This document shows, in pieces, positions 22,481 through 32,989 of a stretch of 64,000 nt of DNA. The position numbers and the translations under genes were made by a program. Below the pieces are notes generated by a model. It was given only the letters and a program-made list of their open reading frames with translations, ran no database searches and was not told the DNA's origin. The DNA is from Mauremys mutica (lineage: Eukaryota > Chordata > Testudines > Geoemydidae), in NCBI RefSeq assembly GCF_020497125.1, contig NC_059079.1, positions 7,905,053 to 7,969,052 of the forward strand, in the 5' to 3' direction. The number at the start of each line of letters is the position of its first letter. Within the stretch, counting starts at the first letter, position 1.

Positions 22481-23457
22481 ATAATCCTTCTCTCTTTGGT
22501 GCTTATGCAAGTCAAAAAGCTAGGAGCGAGCACAAAGTTAGGTGGCAGGGAGGGGGGAGAAATATGTTGGATTCTGATAATCGCTCTTCTGAGACTAAAG
22601 AGTTTCCAATTTATTACAGTTGGAAGAATTTCTGCAGTACAGAGCAGACGATATCAGTCCATACACATTAACACCACGAGATTGGTCTCTCTATTATGAT
22701 ATCGGCATTCTTCCAAAACAGACAGCAGCGTGACTAATCTCAAAGCTCCAAAAAGAAAACATCTCTTCTCTGTTTGGCCTCTGAAATCTTCTAAATATTT
22801 AAAAATTCTTTCCCCCCCTCTTAACTAAACATGGAGGTGGGGGGGATTTAAAGTGAAAGAGCTCATTTAAGAATACAACAAAAAGAGAGAACCTCTGGTG
22901 GTAAATTCCTTAGAACGTAGTGAATCGATTCCAAACCCACAGTACAACAGTGAGTAAAATAAAGGTTAGACCCCGTGCTGGGAATTCCCTTGACCTTTCA
23001 TTCAGCATCTTTCATTGGTATTACATAGAACGGGCCATTTATCACACAAGACAGAGAGCAATCCTTAACTCCTTCTCTCTTCCCAACAGCACCAGGCTCA
23101 ACAATCGTTCAGATTTAAAATGCAACTGACGTTTACTTGGCTTTCTTCCTTATAGATTTGCCTCTGGTTGTTTCTGGCTCATCACTTAACTGCCCAGTGA
23201 ATATCAGACAAACTGACAGATGCAGTACGCCAGGAGTGAGGAATGAGCATTATGGATGCGAAGGTGTGAAAGAACAGATGGAAGCTACGAACAGTCAAGG
23301 CCTCTTCAGATATGGCCTGTTTTCCTCAATACCTAGTTCGTTTGAATGAAATTCATAAATAGTTCCCAAGTGAATCTAGAAGGAGATCAAGTGCGGGTAT
23401 TCTATTATTAAGGAGGGGGATTCTCTTGTTGCCTTTTAGACACCCCATATAACAATT
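22481..23457. other. Intronic stretch with no recognised feature
   Basis: No repeat or exon recognised. Frames of 67-70 codons on the plus strand lack splice context. Confidence 0.45.
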
Positions 23458-23640
23458 GGAGATATACCTATCTCCTAGAACTGGAAGGGACCTCAAAAGG
23501 CCATTGAGTCCATAGCCTCCTGACTTCACTAGCAGCCTCCTGACTTCATTTTTGCCCCAGATCCCTAAGTGGCCCCCTCAAGGATTGAACTCACAACCTT
23601 GGGTTTAGCAGGCCAGTGGTAAAACCACTGAGCTAGCCCT
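23458..23640 (-). repeat. tRNA-derived SINE, inverted copy
   Basis: The reverse complement of the 11241 family. The right end carries the A-box region (CACTGAGCTAG) and the B box, GGATTGAACTCACAACC (23582-23598). The left end is the CR1-like tail (GGAGATATACCTATCTCCTA). It contains an internal duplication of about 19 bp (GCCTCCTGACTTCA twice), peculiar to this copy. Confidence 0.85.
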
Positions 23641-24261
23641 ATACTGTCTTCTGTAGAAATTAAACAATTTTTAATAAAAAGCTTTTCAGCTGCAAAGAAA
23701 CCTTTCCAAGCGTGAAACCAGTGCAGTGTTCTTGAGGCTAAAGATGGAGAAAAAAATTCTAGGCCTCACCCTATATCACCGCTCACCATCCAAAATGTCG
23801 TAACTCTGAAACCTAACAATGCCAATAATTAATGCTTCCCTTTCAGTGTTAAAGAAGCGCATTGCGGTAAAAGGTAGAGCTCTGCAGTGCTTTCCTTGCT
23901 CTCCCCGATGCTCAGTGCCCAGGTCGGCCCTCAAATTGAATCCTTTGTTCCTGGCCTATGGGAGAAGTAAGTCGCAGGGTACAGCCAGGGAGGAAAATTG
24001 CTCTGGAGTTCAGCCCTCCACAGCTAGCTCTTAGCCATCCCCCATACTGCCTTTGTGCTAGCTTCTCCCACACTCACTGCGGTCCAGGAATGGAGCCGTG
24101 AGACATGCACTTGGAGTGCCTGGGAGAGGAAGACCCAGCACTCCCTGTTAAATTCCATTCCACTAGGTCAGTCAGTGAGAAGAGCATCTGTTCCTACTAC
24201 CCATCCCGACTGCCCACCCCTGCATAAAAAAAAAGCCTGGACAACAGATTGAAGATGAACT
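23641..24261. other. Intronic stretch with no recognised feature
   Basis: No repeat family or exon recognised. Frames of 65-71 codons on the plus strand are unsupported. Confidence 0.45.
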
Positions 24262-24272
24262 ACTGGGGACTG

Positions 24273-24348
24273 GTATCAGAGGGGCAGCCATGTTAGTCTG
24301 GATCTGTAAAAAGCGACAAAGGTGCCACAGGACTCTCTGTCGCTTTTT
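24273..24348 (+). repeat. Fold-back copy of the SINE-like repeat, 11-bp TSD
   Basis: The head GTATCAGAGGGGCAGCCATG runs forward to AAAAAGCGACAAAG. The sequence then turns back as GTGCCACAGGACTCTCTGTCGCTTTTT, so the AAAAAGCGACA arm is repeated in inverse. Identical ACTGGGGACTG copies flank it (24262-24272 and 24349-24359). The usual 3' half (GAGCATAAGCTTTCG through CACTTCATC) is missing. Confidence 0.85.
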
Positions 24349-24359
24349 ACTGGGGACTG

Positions 24360-26440
24360 ATCACTCTTGCCTCCAGGGGTGGGGCAAGGGAAAAGGATCT
24401 CCTGCTCTAAACCTGCCCCACCCAGGTTTACTGCCTAGGATAGCTGCAGGGTATTTCTCTTTGGGGTGTGCCCTGATAGAATAGGGTGGGGCTGGGAGTG
24501 AAGAGGAGGAGGGGGGAACTGGGAGTTTCTGGTGTGGGGGGGGACTTGGCCTTCCTTCCTGGCACCCAAAACGCTCAAGTCAGCTCTGCCCAGCCTGCAA
24601 GGATCTCAAAGCCAATCTACAGATACATAAATAGTGAATGCTACAACTGCCTGTGACACCACAATAACGTACAGTAACCTCATGAAGCTCAGCATCTTCT
24701 CTTTGTATATAACATGCACATTATCAATAAGGAACTAATTTCTGGGCTGCCTTTTTTTTTTAGCCTCAAACAAACAAACAAAAACAAACAAACAAACAGT
24801 GCTTTATCTAAAAGAGCACTCAGAAACTCAGGCCATTTACCATAGAGGAGAGGGGCAAGTCTATTTACTAAAGGCTAAACAGCCTAATATATGATATAAG
24901 CGTCTGTGTCATGAATTAGTGATTAAAGTAGAGTCACTTTCATCACAATTCAGCTATCTTAACCATGGTAAGTAATGGACTAATTAGACATCTGCTCATT
25001 CAATTTCCGTGGCTGAGGCCAGTTCCTGGCACGCAATGCAATATTTATTGTACCATTGAAAAGCCATTTTTAAAGCTAGGAACCACCTCGAGGTAATGGA
25101 TCAACTTCCCTATGTTGCAGAGAATGCTTCCGAGAGCAGATAGAAGAAGAGAGAATCTTAATCCTTACATTCCTGGTGAGAGAGGCTATAACTAACTGAC
25201 GTTAGTGTCCGGCAGGCAGATCAGGTAGGAGGCACTAGTCTGGAGATTGGGGAAGATTGCTGGGATTTGGGGTAAATCTGAGGTTTTGCTAAAGAGAATC
25301 CTGCCCTGTCCCTCTGTTAACAAAAACTCCCTGATCTCTGCATGGCTGACTCCCCTGAGTGCCCTGCCTCACTGCTGTTGAAGACTCCACAATCCCCAGG
25401 CATGGTCTCATCACAGGAGCTGCCCCCCCCGCACCTCCTTGCTGATTAACGACATCAGTTGTTGGGATTGGAACTATCTGCTGGAAGTGTATGTGAGTAG
25501 TTTTGGGGAGGAGAATGGCACGGGACAGTTGGGATGGAGGTGACTGGGAGCAGATGACGTCAAGCAGGTAAAGAGAGGCAGTGATGAAGGTGAGGTACGT
25601 TACATAGAGGAGACTATAGATTGAGGAAGAGACAGAAGAGGGTGCAAAGTCTGTTGGAGGGAACAAATAGAAGCTGTCTGGAGGGCTGGTGGTTTTGGGA
25701 ACAGGGGAGAGAAGCCGAGGACATCTAGGACCAGATTTTCCAAACGTCAGGTGCACATCAGCACTGTGCTTAAGAAAACAAGGTGAGCATCTGTTATCAT
25801 CCCTCCACCTAAACGGATCATCGACAAGGTCTGAACTCAGGACCTTCACCACCACTGTACAGACCTCCCCCGCATGAACTAAAACACTGCTTTGATTAGT
25901 TGGGAGCAGTGGTAAGTTGTCATCCTCTTCATGGACCAGCCAGTTGAAGGGGGGATATGGCAGTAGGATGGTGGGGTAACTTCATGCACAGATGCATGCA
26001 TATTTTTGTGCCTGACCATTTTTCAAAATCAGGCTCCTCCTTTTTTATTCTCCTTTGGTTCCTTAGGTGCAATTTAACACAAAAATCAGCACTACATCTT
26101 GTTTCCATGCAGTAGCAACGAGCTTCTGCACTTGACTGCATTCAGTTTCATCAGCCTGGGCAGTTACAGTTGGTGAATGAGCTTGAATGATAGCCAGATT
26201 TACAGGGAGTCTTTTAAGGTTGATTGAAATAACCCTAGTACTGAGAGGATTATGTCCCAGTAGGGAGGCTGCAGATGCATCTTTATTCAGAATAAATGCC
26301 GTTTCTTCCTAAGCACTCTTATCTATCCCTTGCACAGAACTCTAAGTTTCCTTCAAGAGTGGTGAAGTGGTTGCTGCCAGTCAATTGGACATCTGAAAGG
26401 CCCCTTGGCACAATGCAGAACCTAAAGCAGACAAGAAGGT
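24360..26440. other. Intronic stretch; AAAC microsatellite, pyrimidine-biased block
   Basis: An (AAAC)n run lies at about 24768-24798. At 25289-25855 a 188-codon minus-strand frame is open, but its Pro/Ser/Thr/Leu-rich product and the purine-rich plus strand point to composition, not a gene. GGTCTGAACTCAGGACCTTC near 25830 resembles the MIR tRNA-like head. Confidence 0.45.
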
Positions 26441-26445
26441 TACTC

Positions 26446-26640
26446 ACCTTGTGCAGTAACTGAGGTTCTTCGAGATGGTTGTCCCTGTGAGTGTGCCACT
26501 TTAGGTGTCTTGATGCCCTGCGCGTGTAATTGGAGATTTATGGTAGCCGTGCCTGGTTGGGCCACACACATACCGTAGCTGTCTCGCGCCACTCTGAGTG
26601 GTTACATAGCAATGCGCAGCAAGCCACACCCCTGTTCCTC
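26446..26640. repeat. Left inverted terminal repeat of the DIRS-like element
   Basis: It runs from about TTGTGCAGTAACTGAGGTTC to AGCAATGCGCAGCAAGCC. Aligned by eye to the reversed right repeat, most positions agree across about 180 bp, with a few small gaps. Confidence 0.75.
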
Positions 26641-26697
26641 CTCTACTTCAGAGAATCGTCCTGAAACTCCAAAGTAGAAGGGAGGAGAGAGAGTAGT

Positions 26698-26733
26698 GGA
26701 GCACCCACAGGGACAACCATCTCGAAGAACCTC
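26698..26733. repeat. Internal complementary region
   Basis: The inverse of 26462-26496, with 33 of 36 positions matching by eye. It abuts the 3' end of the gag-like frame. In DIRS elements such a region complements the outer edge of a terminal repeat and is thought to guide circle formation. The alternative is a simple hairpin from a local inverted duplication. Confidence 0.7.
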
Positions 26734-26735
26734 CT

Positions 26736-28137
26736 TTTGCTGGCCCATAATATTTTTTGTCAGACCTCTTACACAAGGGTGGTGCAGTAGCTGGAATCTG
26801 CCAGATGATTTTCGCAGGCTCCCGGATAGCATCGTTAATTGGCAGGGCTATCATTGCTGCTGGGGACGCCTAGAGTATGTCCATGAGCTTATGTTAGGCT
26901 TCTGGTAGCTGTGCCAACGAAATGTCTAGGGATTCAGCCACCCTTCTGAAGAGGTCCTGAAAGGATTTGAAATCATCCCCCATAATAGTGGGTGGTGGCA
27001 TTATGGTTTCGTCTGGCAGTGAAGACGAGAGGTGAGTAGGCAGCGTCATGTTCGGCTGTGTCCTCAGGTTTGTCAGGGTCTTCTCTTGTGTTTCTGAGGG
27101 CGCCAGGAGATTTGGTGAAAGGGGCTGGGCTGTTCTGGACATAGGCAGGCTAAGGGGCCTGCAGTTTTGGGCCCTATACGTTGCCCATGAATCCCAGTAT
27201 GACCAGTTAGGTGGGAATGGTCTGGGGGGCAGTTCCCAGGGTGACCATACCATCCTCATATATCAGCAGGTGGTTCGTGATGAGATACTCCTCACCCAAG
27301 CCAGGACCATATATTACTGTATCATCCTCTTCTTCCTCATCACTGGAGATAGGGAGGCTGATCTTCAGGGAGTAGTCAAATAGCTCGGTACCGATCTGGA
27401 TGGGGTGCCTTCGGTGCCCAGTAAAGGAAATTCAGGCATTGAGGCCACTATCAGGTCCGCATGCCTCATGAACTGCTGTGGTACTGGGAGGCTCAGTGCC
27501 AGAGCAAGAGTTGGATGGCCCAGGAGCATAAGTTGAAGCTGCTAATGCCGAGGATTTAGAGCTGTGCGGCATCGGTACAGTAGGTGGCACCATTGTACCA
27601 CTCGGTGCTGAGATCTTCTATAGCTCCATGGGTGCTGAGTTGGAAGGTTTCACTTTACTGTGTGAACCTCCATTACAGCTTGTCCACATAGGGTCTTTAG
27701 CACTTTGGGAAGTCTTGGTGCTGGATGTTCCCGGTGCCTCCTGTCCTGGGGCAGATTTTTCAGTTGGAGATCACATTCTTTTAGGGGATTCTCGGTGCAG
27801 GGATGTCTGCAGCCGCTTTTTTGTAGGCTTTATAGGAATAGGCTCTTTGGCAGCTGTTGTTGGAGCAGAGCCCTTGTCAGAGGCTGCCGCTGGTGATTGT
27901 TGGCCGGGGATGACTTGGACTCAGGTCGGAGGCTGGCCTGAGGGATTTCTCCATCATGAGGAGCTTCAGCTGGAGATCCCTGGCTTTTCTAGTCCTGGAT
28001 GTCAACTTTCTGCAGCGTAGGCACTTTTGAGTAATGTGTGTCTCGCCGAGGCAGTGGACACACTGAATGTGGCCATCAGAGACTGGTATGGAGAGTCTGC
28101 AAGTCAGGCAGTGTTTGAAACCAGGTGAGCTGCGCAT
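26736..28137 (-). pseudogene. Gag-like protein remnant of the DIRS-like element
   Basis: Three minus-strand segments, in order. At 28137-27877 there is a Cys/His cluster, C-x2-C-x9-H-x2-C-x2-C-x4-H-x4-C-x2-C, whose middle (28062-28021) is a textbook CCHC zinc knuckle. At 27259-26894 there is an acidic/proline segment, then PDETIMPPP and FKSFQDLFRRVAESLDI. At 26854 to about 26736 the frame reads ALPINDAIREPAKIIWQIPA and then KRSDKKYYGPAKG before it runs into the internal complementary region. The frames are not continuous (27877-27260 is broken), so it is dead. I recognise the style from retroelement Gag proteins common in reptile genomes. DIRS rather than Gypsy is inferred from the inverted repeats. 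Confidence 0.6.
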
Positions 28138-28157
28138 GCCTGAGTTAGTAGGTCTCC

Positions 28158-28350
28158 TAATAATAATAATAATAGGAGATATACCAATCTCCTAGAACTG
28201 GAAGAGACCTTGAAAGGTTATTGAGTCCAGCCCCCTCCCTTCACTAGCAGGACCAATTTTTTTGCCCCAGATCCCTAAGTGGCCCCCACAAGGATTGAAC
28301 TCACAACCCTGGGTTTAGCAGGCCAATGTTCAAACCACTGAGCTATCCCT
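28158..28350 (-). repeat. tRNA-derived SINE inside the DIRS-like element
   Basis: An inverted SINE copy: (TAA)n tail at 28158-28173, CR1-like end CCAATCTCCTAGAACTGGAA, B box GGATTGAACTCACAACCC and A-box side CACTGAGCTATCCCT. It matches the 23458 copy closely, so it is probably young. It lies upstream of the gag-like frame. Confidence 0.88.
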
Positions 28351-28423
28351 CCCCCCAGAGAAAAACAGGGGTAAACCTGTCTGAGGCTAGGGCCGGATGC
28401 CTGCTGGAGAGACAGGGGTGGAT

Positions 28424-28948
28424 CAGGGCCGCCCAGAGGATTCCGGGGGCCTGGGGTCTTCGGCAGCGGGGGACCCTTCCGTTCCGGGACCCGCCGCCGA
28501 AGTGCCCCGAAGACCTGCGGTGGGGGCCCCCCGCCGCCGAATTACCACCGAAGCGGGACCCGCCGCCGAAGTTCAGCTCGGTCTTCGGCGGTATTTGGGC
28601 GGGGGGGGGCCCCCACCGCGTGTCTTCGGGGCACTTCGGCGGCGGGTCCCGGAACGGAAGGACCCTCCACCGCCAAATTACCGCTGAAGACCGAACTGAA
28701 CTTCGGCGGCGGGTCTCGCTTCGGCGGTAATTCGCCGGCGGGGGGTCCTTCCACCCCGGAGCGGAAGGACCCCCCGCCGGCGAAGACCGCGAGCGGAATA
28801 AGCTCCTGGGCCCGGCCCCGCAAGAGTTTTCTGGGCCCCCCGGAGCGAGTGAAGGACCCCGCTCCAGGGGCCCCGAAAAACTCTCGTGGGGGCCCCTGTG
28901 GGGCCCGGGGCAAATTGCCCCTCTTGCCCCCCCTTCTGGGCGGCCCTG
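28424..28948. mobile_element. GC-rich hAT MITE with exact 8-bp TSD GGGTGGAT
   Basis: The 525-bp element begins CAGGGCCGCCCAGAGGATTC and ends CTTCTGGGCGGCCCTG. GGGTGGAT occurs at 28416-28423 and 28949-28956. The interior is extremely GC- and CpG-rich and built of repeated, alternately oriented GGCGGCGGGTCCC / GGGACCCGCCGCC modules. That gives spurious frames of up to 157 codons on both strands. No transposase. Confidence 0.93.
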
Positions 28949-29134
28949 GGGTGGATAAGGAAGCTAGAAGGAAAACACATTTTTTTATTAAATTAAATAA
29001 ATTAGAGTAGGGCAAGGGGATAGGGAAACTAATTACAACTAAGGTAACACTACCACTGTGAATTATCGACTACAAATTTGTTCTGAAGTAAGAGAGGGTG
29101 CTGCTGATTGCTCCAACTCAAGCCAAAGAAGTAA

Positions 29135-29320
29135 CTGAGACACAACTGGCTGCGCACCGCTATGTAACCGCTCAGAGTGGTGCAAGACGGCCACGGCGTG
29201 TGTGTGTGGCCCAACCGGACACTGCTACCACAAATCTCTGATTACAAGCGCAGGCCATCAAGATATCTAAAGTGGAACAACCACAGGGACACTTCTCAAG
29301 GAAGAATGTGCAAGCAGTTA
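29135..29320. repeat. Right inverted terminal repeat of the DIRS-like element
   Basis: Contains GCGCACCGCTATGTAACCGC, CTCAGAGTGG, TGTGTGTGGCCCAACC and AAAGTGGAACAACCACAGGG, the inverse of the left repeat at 26446-26640. Confidence 0.75.
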
Positions 29321-32300
29321 TCCTTTGTGATGTACCATTTGGATATCAAAGATGGTGAGAAGCGGTTTTCAGTCTCATGACTCCTTGATTTGTTTTGGCA
29401 TTGTCAAGAGAGCAACTCCTTGCTCCTCTACAGCCAGCTAGACTTCCATTCAGCTTCAGTGCTCCCCTTTCTGCAACACTCCACTTTGGCAAACTGGAAT
29501 TTCTGGCAACTTGCAGGGAATTAAGAATGGGAGGCTCAACTTGAATTAAATATGGACATGACCAGTATAGTCGGTTCAGTAACCCAGGATTATTTTGATA
29601 TTAAATTCCTTCCATCGATCCATTTCATTGCATTTGCTGTTCCAGGGCTCCACCATGAGCATCACTTTGTAAACTAATGCCACGCCTGCCCTGCATTTCC
29701 CCCTGCACATTAAAGCTGTTCTGACTCACACTAGTAGGTTACTCAAACTGACTCTAAAACGCCAACAACTACAACAGTCCAAGGAAATTCATTCATTCTG
29801 TACATGCCTTTCTGTCTGCATTGGTCTGACTGACAATCCATTCTTTTGTACTACCAGCTAAACTTCAGTGATTCTTCTCCAAGTTTCAATCCTCTCTGAG
29901 AGAAGACCATTAGCAGATGACTAAGAAAATTGTAGGGAAAGAAGGATTTTAAAAATACCTCCCCATGGCTGTTAAAATCTCCCATGTCTCAGCTGTCCTT
30001 ACAAAAATACTCTGGTCCATATTTATTATTCAACTCCATTCCCACTCAAACATTTTGCTCAGACAAGTGATTTACCTCTTTTAAATTCTAATTTATAGGA
30101 ACTGGATGACTCAGCGGTTAAGTGATGGACTATTGATCACTCCACCTCTAGTTTAGCGAGTTGAATGAAGTCCTGGGCAGTAGCTGGTAAAAGTCATTAC
30201 ATGGTGACTTCTATCAATGGTGTTAAGTGGTCTCATCCCAGTTCTTCATCACTGAAATCCTCCTCCATAACTGGCCAACTTGTTGGCAGTCTCAGTTGAG
30301 AAGAGATGGAGATTGAAAGCTCTGTGGGTCACTGACATCTTTTTTTTCTGTGTTTCTGCAGTGCCTTTCACAAGGGGTTCCTGGTCCCTGACTAGCACTC
30401 CTAGACGCTAATGCAATACAGCTAATAAGTAAATAATAATAATAATTCTGGGTCTGGAAAGTGAACTACTCAACTCAACCCTAGGGGTGAACCTTGTCCT
30501 GTAGATAAAGGACTTCAGCTCCTCAGCTCTCTCCCTCTCGGATACCTTCACAAGTAATACAATGAACTGGAACAATTTAAACTAAACTTGAATTTACTGT
30601 CACTGGAGGCAATAAATCCCAAGAGGAAGCCATAGCAAGGCTTAAATAACTCCACATTGGAGAGACTGATTTTTATCTTATTTTCTATATGAAAATGGCA
30701 ATCCAAGTAGGCCGGTTGTCAGAGATGCAGAGTTCATTTGGCACTACAGGTGCTCAGCACCCCTGGAAATCAGACCACTTATTTAGAAGCTTATCTATGT
30801 ATTGAGGGGCCTTAACTTTGGGCAGATTTGAGAATTTTGACCCACAGTAAACTGGTATCTGCTCGGTATGTTTCCTGTGCATTTAACAGCTCCAGAGGGA
30901 AATGTGTCCAGCTGTGACTCTTGCTGTCTGTGATCTCTAGGGGGGGGACGTCCCCATCTACCCACTGCCCCTCTACTCGGACAAGTGGAAGGAAGCATTA
31001 GCTGAATAAGAGGCATTCTTGGGAGGTGTGATCTATCTGTGCGTCCTTGGACTGCCTTATCAATTCCATGCTAGACGCAGTCCGGAGCATGAAACTAACA
31101 ACACAATCAGGTATGGATTACACCAATTGCATCACATTAACAAAGTTATCTGCAGAACAGAGCCAGTTAACCTAAGCTCGATTATGTTCTCTGTACTAAT
31201 GCTACATCCTGAAGGAGAATGCCAGCTGGAATCACACACAGGCCAACGCTAAAGGAAAATTCCTACTAGATCATCCAGCCCATCCCCCAGCTCGTGCGGG
31301 ATGGCTCTGTGCAGTGTGTTAAGGAGCTGTGCTTCAATTAGCACAGACCCTTTGAAGTCAGCCAGTCTGCAAAGCCAGATGGTGTTTTCTTCTAGGCACT
31401 CCAGGACTGGGTGCCCAGAGTACACTGTAGTCTTTGTACCGGCCTCATTAATAGCTCCCCAGCTCCATTGCAAACCCTGAGATATTCAAGTGTCTCCCAA
31501 GACCTCAGCATAACCAGGGTAGAACTGTTTTCAAAACCCAGCTGATCCTATTTCCGATCTCCAGGATGAAAAAGAGAAACACCTCTGCCCAATGCACAAT
31601 CTGGAGAAGCAATACATAATATACGTCAAAAGTCTGCATACCCACACTGACCCACACAGAAACTTTGCTTATTACTTGGTGGCTATTAGGCATCATGGCT
31701 TCATTTTGGAGCTCAAGTTAAGAAGCAGCAATCACCATTTACAGCTCCCATTGACTTCAACCGGCAGTTCTGGCGCTGAACCCAGCCAACACTAGACACA
31801 TCTCTCACTTGGATGAGTTTCTGTTTTTCAGAACCAGCATATTACACTGGAATTTATTTTTGCTAATAATACAAAATCGCATTGACTATTGTATTATAAA
31901 TCCTTTACTATTGCAACACACTAGAAATCAGCTATGTCATTTGCAAACCGCGCGTTAAGAAAGCTCCTGCCACGTTACTATGCAGTCACAGTATATTTCA
32001 GTTTGACTCAAGTAGCTAATAAAGTTTAAATGTTTGTTTTATAAACATTAATCGACTCATGTGAGCAATCTCAACTCCTTGCAATACTAGCTAGAGGTCA
32101 GATGGCCCTCTTCATGCTCCTCTGTAGACAAGGTACTCCAAATCGCACTTTCCAACAGTCCTTGGAGCGCAACTGAGCGTTTCACAGCATCTCTCCCTCG
32201 TCCTCTAATCTTGTTACAAAGTAACCAGGCCACTTGGAGAATGATCTTCAGAATGAACAGTCTAAAACCAGGCTGAGCTCGGCTCAAGCAATCAGCACCT

Positions 32301-32631
32301 TCTGATTTTTAAGGAAAAAAAATAGTTTGCCCTTGAAATGAGATAATCTCCACTTCTCCACCTACGTAGCCTTTGAAAAATAATGGAATTAAATATTACA
32401 ATTGCTGCCCTTTCCCTCTGCATCATATTCAGAATACAGTCACATCACTTCTTTTTTTTTCAGCTACTCTAACCCCTTCTAAAATGTCCACTGAATTATT
32501 ATAACTGTCATGATAAAATACATCATTGCAGAGCTTGAATCACCTTCCTTTCAAAGGGCAACTTTGATTTTCTGCTATGGAAATTAGAAAGGAGCCTTAA
32601 ACAGTTGTGTTCCTCCACCCCTCAAATAAAG
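29321..32631. other. Intronic stretch with scattered repeat traces
   Basis: At 30100-30200, GATGACTCAGCGGTTAAGTG and GGACTATTGATCACTCCACC may be a diverged tRNA-derived SINE. At 30375-30450 lies a MIR/L2-like tail ending in (AAT)n. At 30750-30840 lies the old GCTCAGCACCCCTGG-type repeat. At 31840-32060 an AT-rich, repeat-free block keeps CpGs (AAACCGCGCGTTAAG) and could be conserved. No exon seen. Confidence 0.45.
30375..30450 (+). repeat. MIR/L2-like repeat tail with (AAT)n
   Basis: GGGGTTCCTGGTCCCTGACT, AGCACTCCTAGACGCTAATG and CAATACAG are followed by AATAATAATAAT. Plus orientation; same family as 2935 and 46495. Confidence 0.6.
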
Positions 32632-32710
32632 TGCCAGACCCTCATTTGGTGTAAACGGACCCAGCTCCATTAATTTCAATGGAGCTACATCAATGATAAG
32701 GATCTGGCCC
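32632..32710. mobile_element. Hairpin MITE with GCCAGA/TCTGGCCC ends
   Basis: A 79-bp unit from TGCCAGACCC to GGATCTGGCCC. Its centre AGCTCCATTAATTTCAATGG plus AGCT is a near-perfect stem-loop. Same terminus as 50867. Confidence 0.7.
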
Positions 32711-32989
32711 AAAACATTTCTCTACTGAAATGTTGCCTTCTATTGAAAATTTCCTGCTGAGCTGACTGAGATATCAGATAATGAAGCAATTTGCTCGGTA
32801 ATCTGGTTGGATTAGAAGGCAGGTTCCTCTTGGTTCTTATCCCTCTAAACTGATATGAGAAAGGAAGAAAGAATAGAATGCTAGAGCTTTAAACCCAGGA
32901 AGCAGTACTGAGAAATTTGAGGTGCATTTCTTCTGGGTAAACTAGTAATAACAACAACAATACATAATACAATTTGGTTCTTCTACAGT

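Larger units (their letters stand above)
26446..29320 (-). mobile_element. DIRS-like non-autonomous element with inverted terminal repeats
   Basis: The left inverted repeat (about 26446-26640) and right inverted repeat (about 29135-29320) match when one is reversed: shared words include TGTCCCTGTG, CCACTTTAG, GGTTGGGCCACACACA, CCACTCTGAG and GGTTACATAGC. Between them lies a decayed minus-strand gag-like frame. A 36-base stretch at 26698-26733 is the inverse of the left end at 26462-26496 with about three differences, placed just inside the left repeat. Inverted ends plus an internal complementary region are hallmarks of DIRS retrotransposons. No RT, RNase H or tyrosine recombinase is present, so this is an internally deleted copy. 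Later insertions: a SINE (28158) and an hAT MITE (28424). Class assignment is inferred. Confidence 0.65.

Noticed and set aside
25289..25855. 188-codon minus-strand open frame, among the longest outside known repeats
   Set aside because: The product is Pro/Ser/Thr/Leu-rich, follows from a purine-rich plus strand, has no domain that I recognise, and lacks matched splice sites or a good start context.
28326..29015. Frames of 96-157 codons on both strands
   Set aside because: They cover the CpG-rich MITE 28424-28948; the Pro/Gly/Arg-rich products mirror the repeat modules.
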